Numbered from the stretch's first letter, positions 1-9,100 are shown. The stretch is DNA of 64,000 nt from Paratinospora sagittata (GCA_035771175.1 CM069589.1:25872201-25936200); one strand, 5' to 3'. Notes: generated by a model from the letters alone, not told the origin. Numbers and translations are program-made.

Positions 1-64
1 CGCATGTTCAATCACACAAATTGGAGCCGAAATCAAAAAGTTGTGGTTATTTTAAAGTTTCACA

Positions 65-96
65 CCGATGATTCAATTACTTCGCGATTGAATCGG
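65..96. repeat. Short dyad in subunit s1
   Basis: GATTCAAT at 70-77 pairs with ATTGAATC at 87-94 across a 9-nt loop. In the commoner variant (ccgatcattcaat ... attgaatcgg) the dyad is about 10 bp with a small bulge. It recurs once per 567-bp unit, though some units carry gcatcgg instead of gaatcgg and have lost part of it. Confidence 0.6.
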
Positions 97-193
97 TAAG
101 AAAAATTCAAATAGACTTACAGTTAAATTTTGACACTGATATGAGCTAATAAAAAGGTGTTGAAAATATTGTTTATTCTTCTTTCCAAGGAAT

Positions 194-760
194 GTGCATT
201 CACTTCAATTGGAGTCCAGAAGAAAACGTTATAGCTATTTGAATGTTTGTTACCCATTGACCAACGTACTTATGAATACAATCAGCAATCAAAATTCAAA
301 AAGCCGTAGTCATTTCTTTGGACGTATGATTTTAGTTATTCAAAAGACGTTTAAAATATCGTTTCTTCCTCTTTGCAACGCATTTTCAATCACTCAAATC
401 GGAGACAGGAATAAAATGTTATGGCTATTTGAATGTTTTTTGCCGATCAATCAAATTACTTATCGAAAAAATCGTGAAGAAAAGTCAAAATAACCGTAAC
501 TTTTCATCCCGACTTTGATTTGAGTGATTGAAAAAGAATTGAAAACGTTTTTTCTTCGAATTTCTAACGCATGTTCAATCACACAAGTTGGAGCCGAAAT
601 CAAAAAGTTGTGGTTATTTTAAAGTTTCACCCCGATCATTCAATTACTTCGCGATTGCATCGGTAAGAAAAATTCAAATAAACTTAAAGTTAAATCCTGA
701 CACTGATATGAGTTAATAAAAAGGCGTTGAAAATATTGTTTATTCTTCTTTCCAAGGAAT
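194..760. repeat. Reference 567-bp unit: trimer of about 189-bp subunits
   Basis: Three segments of the unit share a common opening: a (T)CAATCAC-like stretch, then AAATTGGAG or a close variant, then GAA..AAAA.GTTATGGCTATTTGAATG-like sequence and an ATCAATCAA..TTACTTAT-like block. The shared GGAG falls at 211, 401, 590 and 778, giving spacings of 190, 189 and 188 bp. The 567-bp unit is therefore a fixed trimer of an older repeat of about 189 bp, close to nucleosome-plus-linker length. I call the subunits s2 (from 194), s3 (from about 383) and s1 (from about 572). Confidence 0.85.
383..534. repeat. 18-bp perfect inverted repeat spanning subunit s3
   Basis: The arm at 383-400 (TTTTCAATCACTCAAATC) is the exact reverse complement of 517-534, with a 116-nt spacer. 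The same arms recur at the same phase in most 567-bp units of all four satellite blocks. The D-type units of the central array have one mismatch (tcaaac). A transcript or extruded single strand could form a stem at each unit. Confidence 0.85.
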
Positions 761-877
761 GTGCATTCAATCAAATTGGAGTCTGGAAGAAAACGTTATG
801 GCAATTTGAATGTTTGTTACCCATTGACCAACGTACTTATGAATCTAATCAGCAATCAAAATTCAAAAAGTCGTAGC

Positions 878-882
878 CATTT
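878..882. repeat. Target-site duplication CATTT, left copy (element 1)
   Basis: CATTT directly precedes the TG of the 5' LTR and is repeated right after the CA of the 3' LTR at 11713-11717. The uninterrupted satellite reads gccatttctttgg here, so one copy is the original target. Confidence 0.92.
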
Positions 883-960
883 TGTAATACCCTGTATTTC
901 ACAAAAAAAAAAAAAAAAAAAAAAAAAGTTTACTATTTGAAATTTTTACTATTTGGGCAA

Positions 961-1080
961 CGCCCGAACGTTCAGGCGCATGCCAGAACGTTCAGGCGCC
1001 TGCCAGAACGTTCAGGCGCCATGCCAGAACGTTTAGGCCCCTGCCAGAACGTTCAGGCGCCTGCCAGAACGTTCAGGCGC
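961..1080 (+). repeat. U3 minisatellite, 6 copies (element 1 5' LTR)
   Basis: Six tandem 20-21 bp units of the type GCCAGAACGTTCAGGCGCCT. Each has the 8-bp palindrome GAACGTTC, or one mismatch from it, centred on an ACGT core. The array ends 10 bp before the TATA box. AACGTT is a known plant bZIP-type core, so promoter function is plausible but inferred. Confidence 0.92.
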
Positions 1081-1090
1081 AAAAAATCTC

Positions 1091-1097
1091 TATATAA
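1091..1097 (+). promoter_or_regulatory. LTR TATA box (element 1 5' LTR)
   Basis: TATATAA in the context ctcTATATAAGAAACC, directly after the minisatellite. The same context is present in the other LTRs of the family at 10675, 37413-37420 (minus) and 52705-52712 (minus). Transcription would start near 1120 by normal spacing. Confidence 0.75.
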
Positions 1098-1285
1098 GAA
1101 ACCTCCTCATTTCTCATTTCTCACACCAAATCACCTTCTCTTGTGATTTTTCTTCTCCTTTCTACGCATTCTAAGTTTTTAGTCTTTGAGACTCCCGGTG
1201 CGGTGCAACATATTTCTGTCCGGAGGAGAGCGCCAGATCTGAAAGCGGTGCAACGAAGTTCCGTCCGGAGAAAAGCACCAGATCT

Positions 1286-1309
1286 GAAGGTGGGGAACGA
1301 AACATAGGT
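1286..1309 (+). promoter_or_regulatory. Candidate 5' splice donors in LTR R/U5 (element 1)
   Basis: Two donor-like sites, CTGAAG|GTGGGG (GT at 1290) and CATAG|GTTTGC (GT at 1308), lie at the end of an ATG-free stretch that starts at the presumed transcription start. Both are kept in the LTRs of elements 2 and 3. Splicing from here would skip the many ATGs of U5 and the leader. This is inferred from motif and position only. Confidence 0.35.
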
Positions 1310-2133
1310 TTGCGTGTTTCATAACTTTTAATAAAGTTTACATTCAATTATTATTATGTCTACTATTCATTTACACTGCATTATGTCATATAATGGCTTA
1401 ACCTTGCACGTCGTGATACCGACCCTGATAAGGATCACTAGACGTTGCCAAAGTCAGTCTAAATGTCAAGAAAAGACCAGACCAGTAGACTAGACTAGTT
1501 CATGCATTGGCATCATACATATCACCACCTAGGGACGTATATGGTTTATGACTCATAGAATAGTTAGAAGCATTGCTCACTATTCATTATATTTCTCTGG
1601 AGAAGGACGTACATGAGAACCCGGCTACACCCGGGGAGGGACATCAGTACGTGAATTCAGAACATCGTTCCTGTACATGAATTCAGGCGATGTACGCTCA
1701 TCAAACCATTAATACGTGATGGTGTCATGCATACATTCATATTGATTGATTATGATGCTCACATGTGTAATTTAAGATATTTGATATTGAAGTAGGCTTT
1801 ATTAATTGTTATACTCATGCACTATTTACCCACTGAGCGCGTTAAGCTCACTCCAATATTATCAAATCTTTTACAGGAAATTAGGGTGGACTGGGTGCAG
1901 GTTATGGGGCCCACATTTTTTACCCTTTGTATGAATCATTGGGGATTTTGGGAGTATGTTCCCTTGACCATTTTATGTACAAAAGTATTCTGAATTATAT
2001 GAAATCAGATTTGTACTGTGTACTATATTTCTGCTGCGCACTCTGTTATTACCATTATGATTGTTCCAAATGCGCGCCCCGTCCGAGAGTGTACCGCCGG
2101 TTTAGGCGCGTCCGGGCGGGGTGTGACATTTAA

Positions 2134-2145
2134 TGGTATCAGAGA
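2134..2145 (+). promoter_or_regulatory. Primer binding site, initiator Met tRNA (element 1)
   Basis: TGGTATCAGAGA, five nucleotides after the LTR end, matches the complement of the plant initiator methionine tRNA 3' end except at its last base. Elements 2 and 3 carry TGGTATCAGAGC. Confidence 0.9.
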
Positions 2146-2283
2146 GTACGGTCCACGGCCCGCGGTCTACCAAATTAGGGAAAGAAATTATAGTTGATTT
2201 AAATATACATATAGTCATAATTTATTAGAAACTATATGTGTAGTTATTATTGAATATATGTATCTATATACATTAGTGTATAT

Positions 2284-2291
2284 GAGGTACG

Positions 2292-2292
<1 letters not shown>
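2284..2292 (+). promoter_or_regulatory. Candidate 5' splice donor in the leader (element 1)
   Basis: GAG|GTACGT, GT at 2287-2288, a near-ideal plant donor. It is conserved in element 3 (GAG|GTACG, GT at 51355-51354 minus) and element 2 (GCG|GTACGT, GT at 44659-44658 minus), although the flanking low-complexity sequence differs strongly between copies. Confidence 0.4.
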
Positions 2293-2327
<35 letters not shown>

Positions 2328-2810
2328 CGAAAAAATTTTATTTTCGAAAATTATTTAAAAAAAAAAAAAAAAAAAATTATTTTTCGAAAATTATTTATTC
2401 AAAAAAAAAAAAAAAAATTACTATTTGAAATATATCTAAAACTATATATATATGACTTCCATATATAGTTAAGATTAAAAATAACTATATATGATTTCTA
2501 TATAGTATAAATTTCAAATATATATAGTTGCGTTATGAAAACTATATATATAATTATGATTAAATATGTCTATACATTCATATGTGAATATGACATATAT
2601 ACACATTTCAAATAGTTAATTTTTGGAAACTATATATAGTTATGAGTCGATATGTCTATACATGAGAATACGACATATATACATCTAATCACTAATGAAG
2701 AAAATTTCATGATGGCATAAACATCAACAGAAAACTCGAAAATAATGTCTAGCAGACAAGGCATAAATCTTAAAAATATTAGGAATATATTTTGTGTCTT
2801 TCACACAAAT

Positions 2811-2825
2811 TTATTTTCCTTTCAG
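2811..2825 (+). promoter_or_regulatory. Candidate 3' splice acceptor before ORF1 (element 1)
   Basis: Pyrimidine-rich TTATTTTCCTTTCAG, with AG at 2824-2825. The next ATG is at 2833, 7 nt into the would-be exon. The motif is preserved in elements 2 (AG ends at 44176 minus) and 3. Confidence 0.4.
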
Positions 2826-2832
2826 CAAAAGA

Positions 2833-4425
2833 ATGACCTCAAGGGAGGGAACAACTTCTACTAGCAGGGAACCAATTCCCACTAGACTAACGGAATTATC
2901 CAAAAGAGAGGTTGTGACCATGAGGAGCATCGACAATAACGATCTCCGCCTCCGTCCAATCCTTCATGACAAACTCGCAACACTGGATTGGTTAAATATA
3001 ACCAACGTTGAGGGTCACGTCTCTTACAACTTGGTCCGATCCTTCTATGAAGCCATGACTTACGTGGGACTTCACGGAGATGAGTTCAGCCCTCACTTAA
3101 AGACAACAATCATGGGAACGACAATTCCTATCAATATCGAGATTATTGCTCGCCTTTTGGAGATCCCGATTGAGGAAATGATTATTGATCCACATGACCC
3201 CCAGACAGTTGCAGCGATCGCCGAATCTAATGCACAACTGTTCACTTCCCTCGCCAAAGAGCCATACACCCAATCAACATACACCAACCTCCCAAACAAT
3301 CATCTTAAGCTATCTCTTGTCGGCCTCGGAAAGATTGTATACGGCAACATCTTGCCAGAAAGGGGCACTAGGGGCACTATGTCAAGGGCCCAACTCCTTG
3401 TGTTGTATTGCATAGAGAAGAAAATAAAGGTGTCCCTACCACACATCATCATCCAACAAATGTTAAGGGTAATTCAAAACCCTTTAACGAAGGAATTCCT
3501 CGGTTACGGAGTCTTGACTATGAGGATACTTTCCGAGGCAAATGTTGACACTTTCGATGGAACGTCAAAGCTGATCACTGAACCAGTTACAGCATCCTCT
3601 ATCTTCAAGACCTATGGCACAAGTGGAGGGGTAACTGACGAAGAGGTATTCGGCACGACAAATAGAACTGCCGAAAGAATGAGGGACAAGCACGGGCGTT
3701 GCCTTCGCAAATGTCGACGCAAGATGCCTGTCAGAGACGGCCCAAATAATGATTCAAATCCCAATCCTACATCAAACCCAGCCCTGAATACTGATCCAAT
3801 TGATCCACCACTTACTGATGAAGAATTATATGCCACACTAAATTCGCCACTACAAAGTCATGATAGACACGGCCCACAAGCAAATCCACCAACTTGGAAC
3901 GTGCCAACTCAAGGCAACACTTCGTACCAAAGATTTCCACCTTCTGCGGTACAGTATCAGCCCGTTCCACAAGTTGCTGTAAACCAACAACAACAGTACT
4001 GGGCCTCACCAAATCTTGGAGGACCAAACATTCCAATGAGCCCATTGTTTCCAACTTTTTCATCTCAAACACACCAAATTATCCAAGGGGTTCCGGTTAG
4101 GGGATCTCCGCACAATCAATACAACTACGTTCCACCTATGAATCACCCATACAACTAATACTTTCCTCAAATGCCTATGGCCTACCCTTCACCTACGAGA
4201 CAACCAACCCATCAACTACCAATAGGACAACCGACTAACCTACTTGAACGGTTAGATGAAATGGCATCCAATATTGCTGCACTGAAGGAGAGCCCCAATC
4301 TTGTATTAACTCGTTTGCAAAACTCCAACGCAGAGCGCGCACACTCTCAACCTTCTGTTAGTAGTCATTCTGTACATAACACTAGATCTCGAAGGAATGG
4401 TAGTAGGCAAGAACGTCAAAATTGA
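2833..4425 (+). pseudogene. ORF1 of element 1: accessory protein with plant-transposon-like domain, one nonsense codon
   Basis: About 530 codons in sense between PBS and gag. The first 280 or so residues form a folded-looking domain with short motifs such as FYEAMTYVGLHG, IARLLEIP and RAQLLVLYCIEKKIKVS. The pattern resembles the putative plant transposon protein domain (Transposase_32-like) found near plant retroelements; I could not search for it. A basic stretch (RKCRRKMPVR) follows, then a Pro/Asn/Gln-rich region, a short leucine-heptad helix (LLERLDEMASNIAALKE) and a Ser/Arg tail. I start at the ATG 7 nt after the acceptor-like AG; an in-frame ATG also lies at 2794. CAA has become TAA at 4156-4158, where element 2 reads CAA, cutting off the last 89 residues (454 aa from 2794, 441 from 2833). 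No retroviral gag, env or enzyme motif is visible. Confidence 0.75.
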
Positions 4426-5207
4426 TTACTGGCAATGTAAATTTTTCTATTATATATGAATGAAATGTTTTGTTTCAGACTATCTTTGGTGGGCCGACTT
4501 ACAACCATTCTTTCTTTTGTATCACTAACTTTGGAGTGGTATGGGACACAACAAAATTGGATGATACTAAATAAAATGTGGAAGTAAGAAAACCCATGAC
4601 CTTGTGTGACAAGAAACATTTGGAGAAAGTTGCATTACTAATATTATCACTAAGTTTACACGGTATGGGACGAGTAACTTTGGACGATACTATTAGTGAA
4701 CTTCTATTCAACCAATGTTTTTAGAGACCGTGTTCATACAACTTAACTTGGTTTCCACCCTTATTACTGAATTCATGTGGTATGGGACATATGAACTTGG
4801 ATAATAATTGAACAGACTAAGAGTAAGCGTATGAATGCATAAGCTTGCGATAGAACGTTCGATCAGGATATTTACCGAGGCAAATCTTAGATTTCTTATG
4901 ACTCGTATGGCTTTTCAATAAAACATATATGTATGTTCACAAAAACCACAACAAAATCATTTTTAAATACTTGCAAAGGTTTGTACTTATTATATAAACA
5001 TTCTAACCTTGTTTTTTTTACACCATGGCCAAACATACGAGTTATATAAGATTCTTTGATTCCTCAGCAACACCCTTACACTATACTTAGAAAAATAGGT
5101 GATTTTACTATTACCGTACTCTCGAAATTGTTGTTGAGCATACTATAACATTATACTTACCTACAGTTTCTTCATCTTGGTTTTCTTTTCTCCTTGCCAG
5201 TGAGAAA
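4426..5207 (+). other. ORF1-gag spacer with three diverged repeats of about 120 bp
   Basis: A non-coding spacer of about 780 bp. GGTATGGGAC occurs at 4538, 4662 and 4780, each preceded by a CACTAA(C/G)TTT-like or TACTGAATTC sequence and followed by TTGGA(T/C)(G/A)ATA, giving three old tandem repeats about 118-124 bp apart. The same three are kept in element 2 (reverse complement at 42215, 42332 and 42455). The spacer ends with an acceptor-like pyrimidine tract before gag. Confidence 0.75.
5180..5200 (+). promoter_or_regulatory. Candidate 3' splice acceptor before gag (element 1)
   Basis: A long pyrimidine tract ending TTTTCTCCTTGCCAG, AG at 5199-5200. The gag ATG is at 5208, again 7 nt into the would-be exon. 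Element 2 has the same arrangement (TTTTCTCTTTGCCAG, then TGAGACAATG). Confidence 0.45.
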
Positions 5208-6092
5208 ATGCAAACCAGGAAGAGAGGAAGGCCACGTACTGTTCGTCCGACAGTTGAGGCACCTCCTGAGATTCAGGAACCGCCGCCTCCGACAACAGCA
5301 CAGGCCACACCCACCACTGCCACCACATCTGGGCAGGCAATTCCACCCCCACCCACACCTTTTGCCATGCCTTCAAGCATTGAACCCTTCTTCGCTGGAT
5401 TTATTGAGGCAATGAAGGTCACTGTTCAAACTGCCGTTCGTGAGACTGCAGCCAGTCAGGTTGCCACGGTACAAGCACATATAAAATTTGGGTCGGAAGC
5501 TCAAACCGATCAGATTACTAAATACAAGCGACTACAACCTCTTACTTTCGATGGCACCATTGATCCTGATGAGGTGCAAAAGTGGCTAGATGAGTCAAAG
5601 AAGGCTCTTGATGCACTGGGAGTCGATGAGACTCGCAAAATTCCACTAGCAACTTACCAACTTGTTGGTGGAGCAAACAAATGGTGGCTCACAGTGAAAG
5701 AAGACCCACGGGTCAATATAGCAGATATGACTTGGCAACAGTTTGAGTCAATGTTTATTGATGAGTATTTTCCCAGCGCGGTGACAAAGCAGAAGCGCCA
5801 GGAATTTGCTAAGTTATATCAGGGCACCATGACCGTCAGAGAATATGCTGGAAAATTCAAAGAATTATCTGTCTACTCTCTCTCCACCATCTCAACGGAG
5901 CGAGATAAGTCCGAGAAATTTTATAATGGCCTTCGCCATGACATTCGGCAAGCCTTATCGATCTTGGACATCAAGATTTACAAGGAGGTTGTTGACAAGG
6001 CCATGAGCTTTGAACAAGAGAAGCTCTTACAAGAACAGCGAATGAATAAGGGCAAACGACCTGCAACATTTCCCCCACAAGGCTCACAATAG
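5208..6092 (+). CDS. gag: gag (matrix/capsid part) of element 1, ends at in-frame TAG
   Basis: A 294-aa structural protein that would form the virus-like particle. Residues about 1-70 are basic, then Pro/Thr-rich. About 100-280 match the retrotransposon gag (capsid) pattern, with YKRLQPLTFDGTIDPDEVQKW, a WW pair, WQQFESMFIDEYFP and TVREYAGKFKEL. The start is the first ATG after the acceptor-like tract. The zinc knuckle expected at a gag C terminus is missing here and lies beyond the TAG at 6090-6092 in the same frame. Element 2 has a gag of identical length ending at the same TAG, so the stop is a property of the source element and not a private mutation. Confidence 0.9.
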   Translation: MQTRKRGRPRTVRPTVEAPPEIQEPPPPTTAQATPTTATTSGQAIPPPPTPFAMPSSIEPFFAGFIEAMKVTVQTAVRETAASQVATVQAHIKFGSEAQTDQITKYKRLQPLTFDGTIDPDEVQKWLDESKKALDALGVDETRKIPLATYQLVGGANKWWLTVKEDPRVNIADMTWQQFESMFIDEYFPSAVTKQKRQEFAKLYQGTMTVREYAGKFKELSVYSLSTISTERDKSEKFYNGLRHDIRQALSILDIKIYKEVVDKAMSFEQEKLLQEQRMNKGKRPATFPPQGSQ

Positions 6093-6112
6093 GGCAACAG
6101 GAAAAAGCCCTA
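6090..6112 (+). promoter_or_regulatory. Conserved hairpin containing the gag stop codon (element 1)
   Basis: TAGGGC at 6090-6095 is the exact reverse complement of GCCCTA at 6107-6112, with an A-rich 11-nt loop. The first three bases are the in-frame stop, followed by GGC. Element 2 keeps both arms exactly (40924-40919 and 40907-40902) with one change in the loop. A UAG-G context with a nearby structure recalls readthrough signals between gag and pol in some retroviruses and plant viruses; function here is inferred. Confidence 0.55.
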
Positions 6113-9100
6113 CTACAATCCAAACCCAGCCCTCCCAGCCCCGGTTTCGACGAATGAAGGCACAACACCTGCGGCTGAACCTTTTAACTCTAACCACCAG
6201 GGTTTCCGAAATCATGGCCGTGGCGGTCGTTATGGAAGTGGTGGCCGTAGCAACGGCAATGGCAGAGGTGGTGGCCGACACCACAATCAACGAGGCCAGC
6301 ACAATAATCAGAATGACCAGCAAAACCATCAGCAGTACAGGCCGACTTGTTACAACTGCGGCCAAAAAGGCCATGTAAAACATCTTTGTCCGCACCTTCA
6401 GCAACCTATTCCGGCTATTTCAGTCCAACAAGCACCACCTGCAGCTAATGCCCAGCCCAGGCAGACCCAGCAGAATCAGGGTCCACGGAATCAGGGCAGA
6501 GCATATGCGATCGCTCACCAACCCCTCCCAGACAATAATGTCGTCGAAGGTACCTTTCCTTTGTTCAATACAATGGTGCATGTTTTGTTTGATTCAGGTG
6601 CTACGCATTCTTTTATATCATCAGCATTGGTAAGACATTTAGGCCTGCATCCTGAACCCACAAACATCACACTCCATGTCACATCACCATTCGGATCGGG
6701 TACTGACGTGAATTTGCAGTGTTCTCGATGTGAGCTTCGAATGTCTGACCAGATAATATATGCCGATCTTTTTGTAATGGATTTTGAAGACTTCGACATC
6801 ATCCTCGGCATGGACTGGTTGGCACCACTGAATGCAAAGATCGACTGTATGAACAAGCACGTTCAGTTAACTTTGCCTACAGGAGAGTTTGTCAAGATTC
6901 AGGGAACAAGGCAATGGATACACAAATCAACAGTTGCCCTTCTCAAGTCACAACTTCGAGCGTTGTCTCTTGGTAACGACAATGAATCACCAGCTCTGTA
7001 CCCTCCCGAAGTACGCGATGTTCCGGTCGTATCTGAATTCCCAACAGTTTTTCTTAATGACCTTCCTGGTCTACCTCCAGTTAGGGAATTCGATTTTGAG
7101 ATCAACCTCATACCTGGGACAGGGCCTATCTCAATTCCACCATATAGAATGTCCAATGTTGAACTGGTCGAATTAGACAAACAACTTAAGGAATTAGAGA
7201 GTACTGGCTTCATCCGAAAGAGTTCATCACCCTGGGGCGCTCCAGTTCTGTTTGTTCGCAAAAAGGATGGTTCGTTACGACTTTGCATCGACTATCGCAA
7301 GTTGAATAACGTCACCATCAAGAACAGATATCCGTTACCCAGGATCGATGACTTGTTCGACCAACTTAGAGATGCCAAATACTTCTCTAAGATTGATTTA
7401 CGGTCCCGTTATCACCATCTCCGGATCCGAGCGTCGGACATCACCAAAACAGCGTTCAGAACTCGGTACGGACATTACGAGTTCTTAGTTATGCCGTTCG
7501 GCCTAACAAATGCACCTGCTGCATTCATGGATTTGATGAATCGCATATTCATGTTATACTTAGACCGGTTCGTGGTGGTTTTTGTCGACGACATCTTGAT
7601 ATATTCCTCAACCGAGGAAGACCATAAACTACATTTGAAGATCGTCCTCCAGACCTTACAAAGACACCAACTGTATGCAAAGTTGAGTAAGTGCGAATTT
7701 TGGGCGCAGAGAGTTCAATTCCTCGGCCATGTGGTTTCAGGCAATGGCATTGAGGTCGATCCTTCTAAGGTTGAAGCAGTCTTAAACTGGAAGCAGCCTA
7801 CCACTGTTACTCAGATTATGAGTTTTCTTGGGTTGGCTGGCTATTACAGACGCTTCATCAAGGATTTCTCAAAGATTGCTAAACCTACGACCAAGCTCAC
7901 TCGAAAAGACGTGCGCTTTATCTGGAATTCCGCCTGTGAAGCATCATTTCAGGAATTGAAGAAACGCCTCATGACAGCACCTGTACTTATCACTCCAAGA
8001 AATGCAATTGTATTTTCATTATACACCGACGCCTCTCTCCAAGGCTTAGGTGCCGTGCTAATGCAAGAAGGCCAAGTTGTTGCATATGCCTCCAGGCAAC
8101 TGAAGATTCATGAGGGTAATTACCCAACCCATGACTTGGAACTTGCAGCTGTTGTGTTTGCACTTAAATTATGGCATCATTACCTATACGATGAATGGTT
8201 CGAGGTCTTCTCAGATCACAAGAGTCTTAAGTACATATACACTCAGAGAGACCTCAACCTCCGCCAAAGAAGATGGTTGGAATTCTTGAAAGACTATGAC
8301 TTCCAACTCCAATACCATCCCGGAAAGGCCAATGTTGTGGCCGATGCTTTGAGTAGAAAATCTTATGTTGCTTGCACTCTTAACTATGAAATGGGGAAGT
8401 TGGCTACAGAGATGGACAACTTTAACCTCCAGCTGAACGAAGAGGGACCACGCCCACGACTCTCTCAATTATCCGCTACCTCTGACCTCATTCGCAAGAT
8501 TTCAGCTACTCAAGCCAATGACCCTATGTTAATGGAGAAACGAGAACTTCTACTCAGTGGGCAAGACTTTCCTCATTGGTCAGTCTCTGACGACGGAGCC
8601 GTTTTCTATAAAAAACGTCTTTGTCTTCCGAACGATCCCGAGGTTCGGAAAGACGTGCTTACTGAGATGCACTGTTCGAGATACGCTATGCATCCTGGGG
8701 GTGACAAGATGTACCAGGATGTCAAGCGACAATTCTGGTTTTCTGGAATGAAGAAGGCAATTGCAGACTTCGTTGCTCGATGTCTTGTTTGCCAGAAAGT
8801 TAAGGCAGAACGCAGACTTCCCTCTGGCCTTCTCCAGCCGTTACCTATTGGAGAATGGAAATGGGAGAACATCGCAATGGATTTTGTTACAGCCTTACCT
8901 CGAAATAATAAAGGGCAAGATGCTATCTGGGTTATCATTGACAGACTCACCAAGTTTGCACACTTCTTGCCAATAAAGTTCACGGATACTCCCGCCAAAC
9001 TTGCAGAACTATATGAAAGAGTGATCGTACGCCTTCATGGCCTACCACTCACGATCGTCTCTGATCGAGACCCTCGATTCACATCCAACTTTTGGCAAAG

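Larger units (their letters stand above)
1..882. repeat. 567-bp satellite, block 1
   Basis: Tail of one unit (1-193), one whole 567-bp unit (194-760) and the first 122 bp of a third unit, which is interrupted by element 1 and resumes at 11713/11718. I phase units at the motif gtgcattc. With the target duplication counted once, the interrupted unit adds up to 545 bp (122 + 423), and its distal part shows the 22-bp deletion typical of the 545-bp type. AT-rich, with no coding signal beyond the repeat's own open frames. Confidence 0.95.
883..2128 (+). repeat. Element 1 5' LTR (1246 bp)
   Basis: Starts TGTAATACCCTGTATTTCAC followed by an A-run (about 902-927) and ends GGGGTGTGACA. U3 is short and contains six minisatellite copies (961-1080), then TATATAA at 1091. 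From the presumed start near 1120 to about 1350 there is no ATG. The 3' half is long U5-like sequence with no recognisable gene. It is 334 bp shorter than its partner at 10133-11712, essentially all because it has 6 rather than 22 minisatellite copies. Confidence 0.93.
2146..2832 (+). other. AT-rich leader of element 1 (no gene)
   Basis: About 690 bp between PBS and ORF1. It holds long A-runs (about 2297-2325, 2357-2376 and 2401-2417), TTTCGAAAA stretches, and many copies of AACTATATAT / ATATATAGTT-like palindromic motifs. It ends in a pyrimidine-rich acceptor-like sequence. The AT-rich character, donor-like GAG|GTACGT at 2287 and acceptor at 2825 make 2287-2825 look like a plant intron. Confidence 0.7.

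Noticed and set aside
6899..7288. Antisense ORFs within pol (also 8606-8998, and 38025-38417 and 39735-40067 opposite element 2)
   Set aside because: They are mirror frames of conserved RT and integrase codons, shared between copies only because the sense protein is conserved. No motif is seen.
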